Source: Candidatus Daviesbacteria bacterium (GTDB lineage: Bacteria; Patescibacteriota; Microgenomatia; Daviesbacterales; UBA10151). Taken from it: a stretch of 12,464 nucleotides of DNA. Below, in pieces: positions 11,981 through 12,464 of the stretch (position 1 is its first letter; every line of letters begins with the position of its first letter). The stretch is taken from positions 1 through 12,464 of the forward strand of contig JACPKO010000042.1 in the NCBI GenBank assembly GCA_016186985.1. Reading direction: 5' to 3'. The translations under genes and the position numbers were made by a program. The notes below the pieces were generated by a model. The model did no database searches. It was not told the origin of the DNA and worked only from the letters and a program-made list of their open reading frames with translations.

Positions 11981-12118
11981 CCTAAAATATTGGCTACAAA
12001 TGTATATATTCATGATAACAAATCTTTGATTCCAAAAAAAGACAAAATTCTAAAGTTTGCAAAAGTTAAAAGAGGTCAATGTACTTTACGAGGTACTAAG
12101 CGACTCATAATTATCTAC

Positions 12119-12464
12119 CTAATCCTCAATCAACCTCTCATTTATAAGCGATGTAAAAACAGGCACCACACCTTTACCCCCAGTGGCTTTCATAAGGTCT
12201 TTTTTCTTCCAACCACCAGGGGAAACATACATCAGCGCCTCATAAAGATTAGCGGCTTTTTCAAATTCATCAGAATCATTATAGTATTTCTGTCTGGGAC
12301 GTGACAGCGGCACGAACCCCAACATTGCTTCTTTAATTTGTCCGGAAATGGTCTTAATACTTTTTGAACCCCTAACTACCCCACGAAGTTCTTTAACCAA
12401 TTGAGCATGCTCAGCCTCCAGCGTCTTTTTTCTTTGGGCAGCATCCTTCCCGCCCCTAACTGAT
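12119..12464 (-). CDS. C-terminal part of an unknown gene (runs off the window)
   Basis: The frame is open from the window's right edge to a TAG at 12119-12121, giving at least 114 residues. The beginning is charged and probably coiled-coil (SVRGGKDAAQRKKTLEAEHA...). The last 30 residues (GGWKKKDLMKATGGKGVVPVFTSLINERLIED) resemble a small winged helix: helix, turn, recognition helix, then a short wing. I do not recognise the family. The true start lies outside; an internal TTG at 12400 is not needed. The 173 bp between it and brnT (11946-12118) contain only the brnT promoter and no credible gene. Confidence 0.6.
   Translation of the reverse strand, partial: SVRGGKDAAQRKKTLEAEHAQLVKELRGVVRGSKSIKTISGQIKEAMLGFVPLSRPRQKYYNDSDEFEKAANLYEALMYVSPGGWKKKDLMKATGGKGVVPVFTSLINERLIED

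Noticed and set aside
11990..12304. 104-codon plus-strand frame starting at a TTG
   Set aside because: More than half overlaps the opposite gene ending at 12119, its composition is non-protein-like, and the start lies upstream of any promoter signal on that strand.

Overview
The window is an AT-rich, gene-dense bacterial segment. The style is streamlined: tail-to-tail genes overlap (25 bp at 1359-1383, 17 bp at 2654-2670), one divergent pair has start codons 1 bp apart, and almost no start has a Shine-Dalgarno-like sequence. Several proteins are short or degenerate forms of their families. Together with a small GIY-YIG nuclease, a CvpA-CAP fusion and PsbP-like secreted proteins, this suggests a small-genome uncultivated bacterium of the Patescibacteria/CPR type (Microgenomates-like). 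That placement is inference; no ribosomal marker is present.

Positions 1-6198 look like ordinary core or cell-envelope sequence. A partial CDS ends at 60, followed by a clostridial-type diaminopimelate decarboxylase (lysA). A DedA membrane protein (minus) and a short RsmI 16S rRNA methyltransferase (plus) are divergent. A four-gene minus-strand operon follows, read from about 6200 down to 2654: a CvpA-CAP fusion, a membrane-anchored thermonuclease, a DUF192 protein and a degenerate PEP-synthase-like protein. The first three point to the cell surface; the last is cytoplasmic and of unknown role.

Positions 6250-9605 hold three plus-strand genes: an unknown single-pass membrane protein with a sigma70-like promoter that predicts a leaderless mRNA, an (alpha/alpha)6 glycosidase-like protein, and a 394-residue protein I do not recognise. 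The glycosidase-like gene is bracketed by two copies of a GTACCCCAAA repeat.

Positions 9606-12464 are accessory in character. There is a tRNA-Glu (minus) whose 5' end is duplicated 100 bp away, and a candidate structured non-coding RNA ending in a strong intrinsic terminator. Next comes a small GIY-YIG nuclease gene inserted between a broken copy of tRNA-Lys and an intact tRNA-Lys; its stop codon lies inside the intact tRNA. After these come a PsbP-like secreted protein, a cluster of palindromic repeats, a BrnT-BrnA toxin-antitoxin pair with three operator-like repeats, and the C-terminal part of an unknown gene running off the window.

The most interesting signals are the tRNA-Lys/GIY-YIG cassette, the candidate structured RNA at about 9937-10055, and the recurring arrangement of an extended -10 box (TGGTAnnAT) only 4-10 nt before a start codon.
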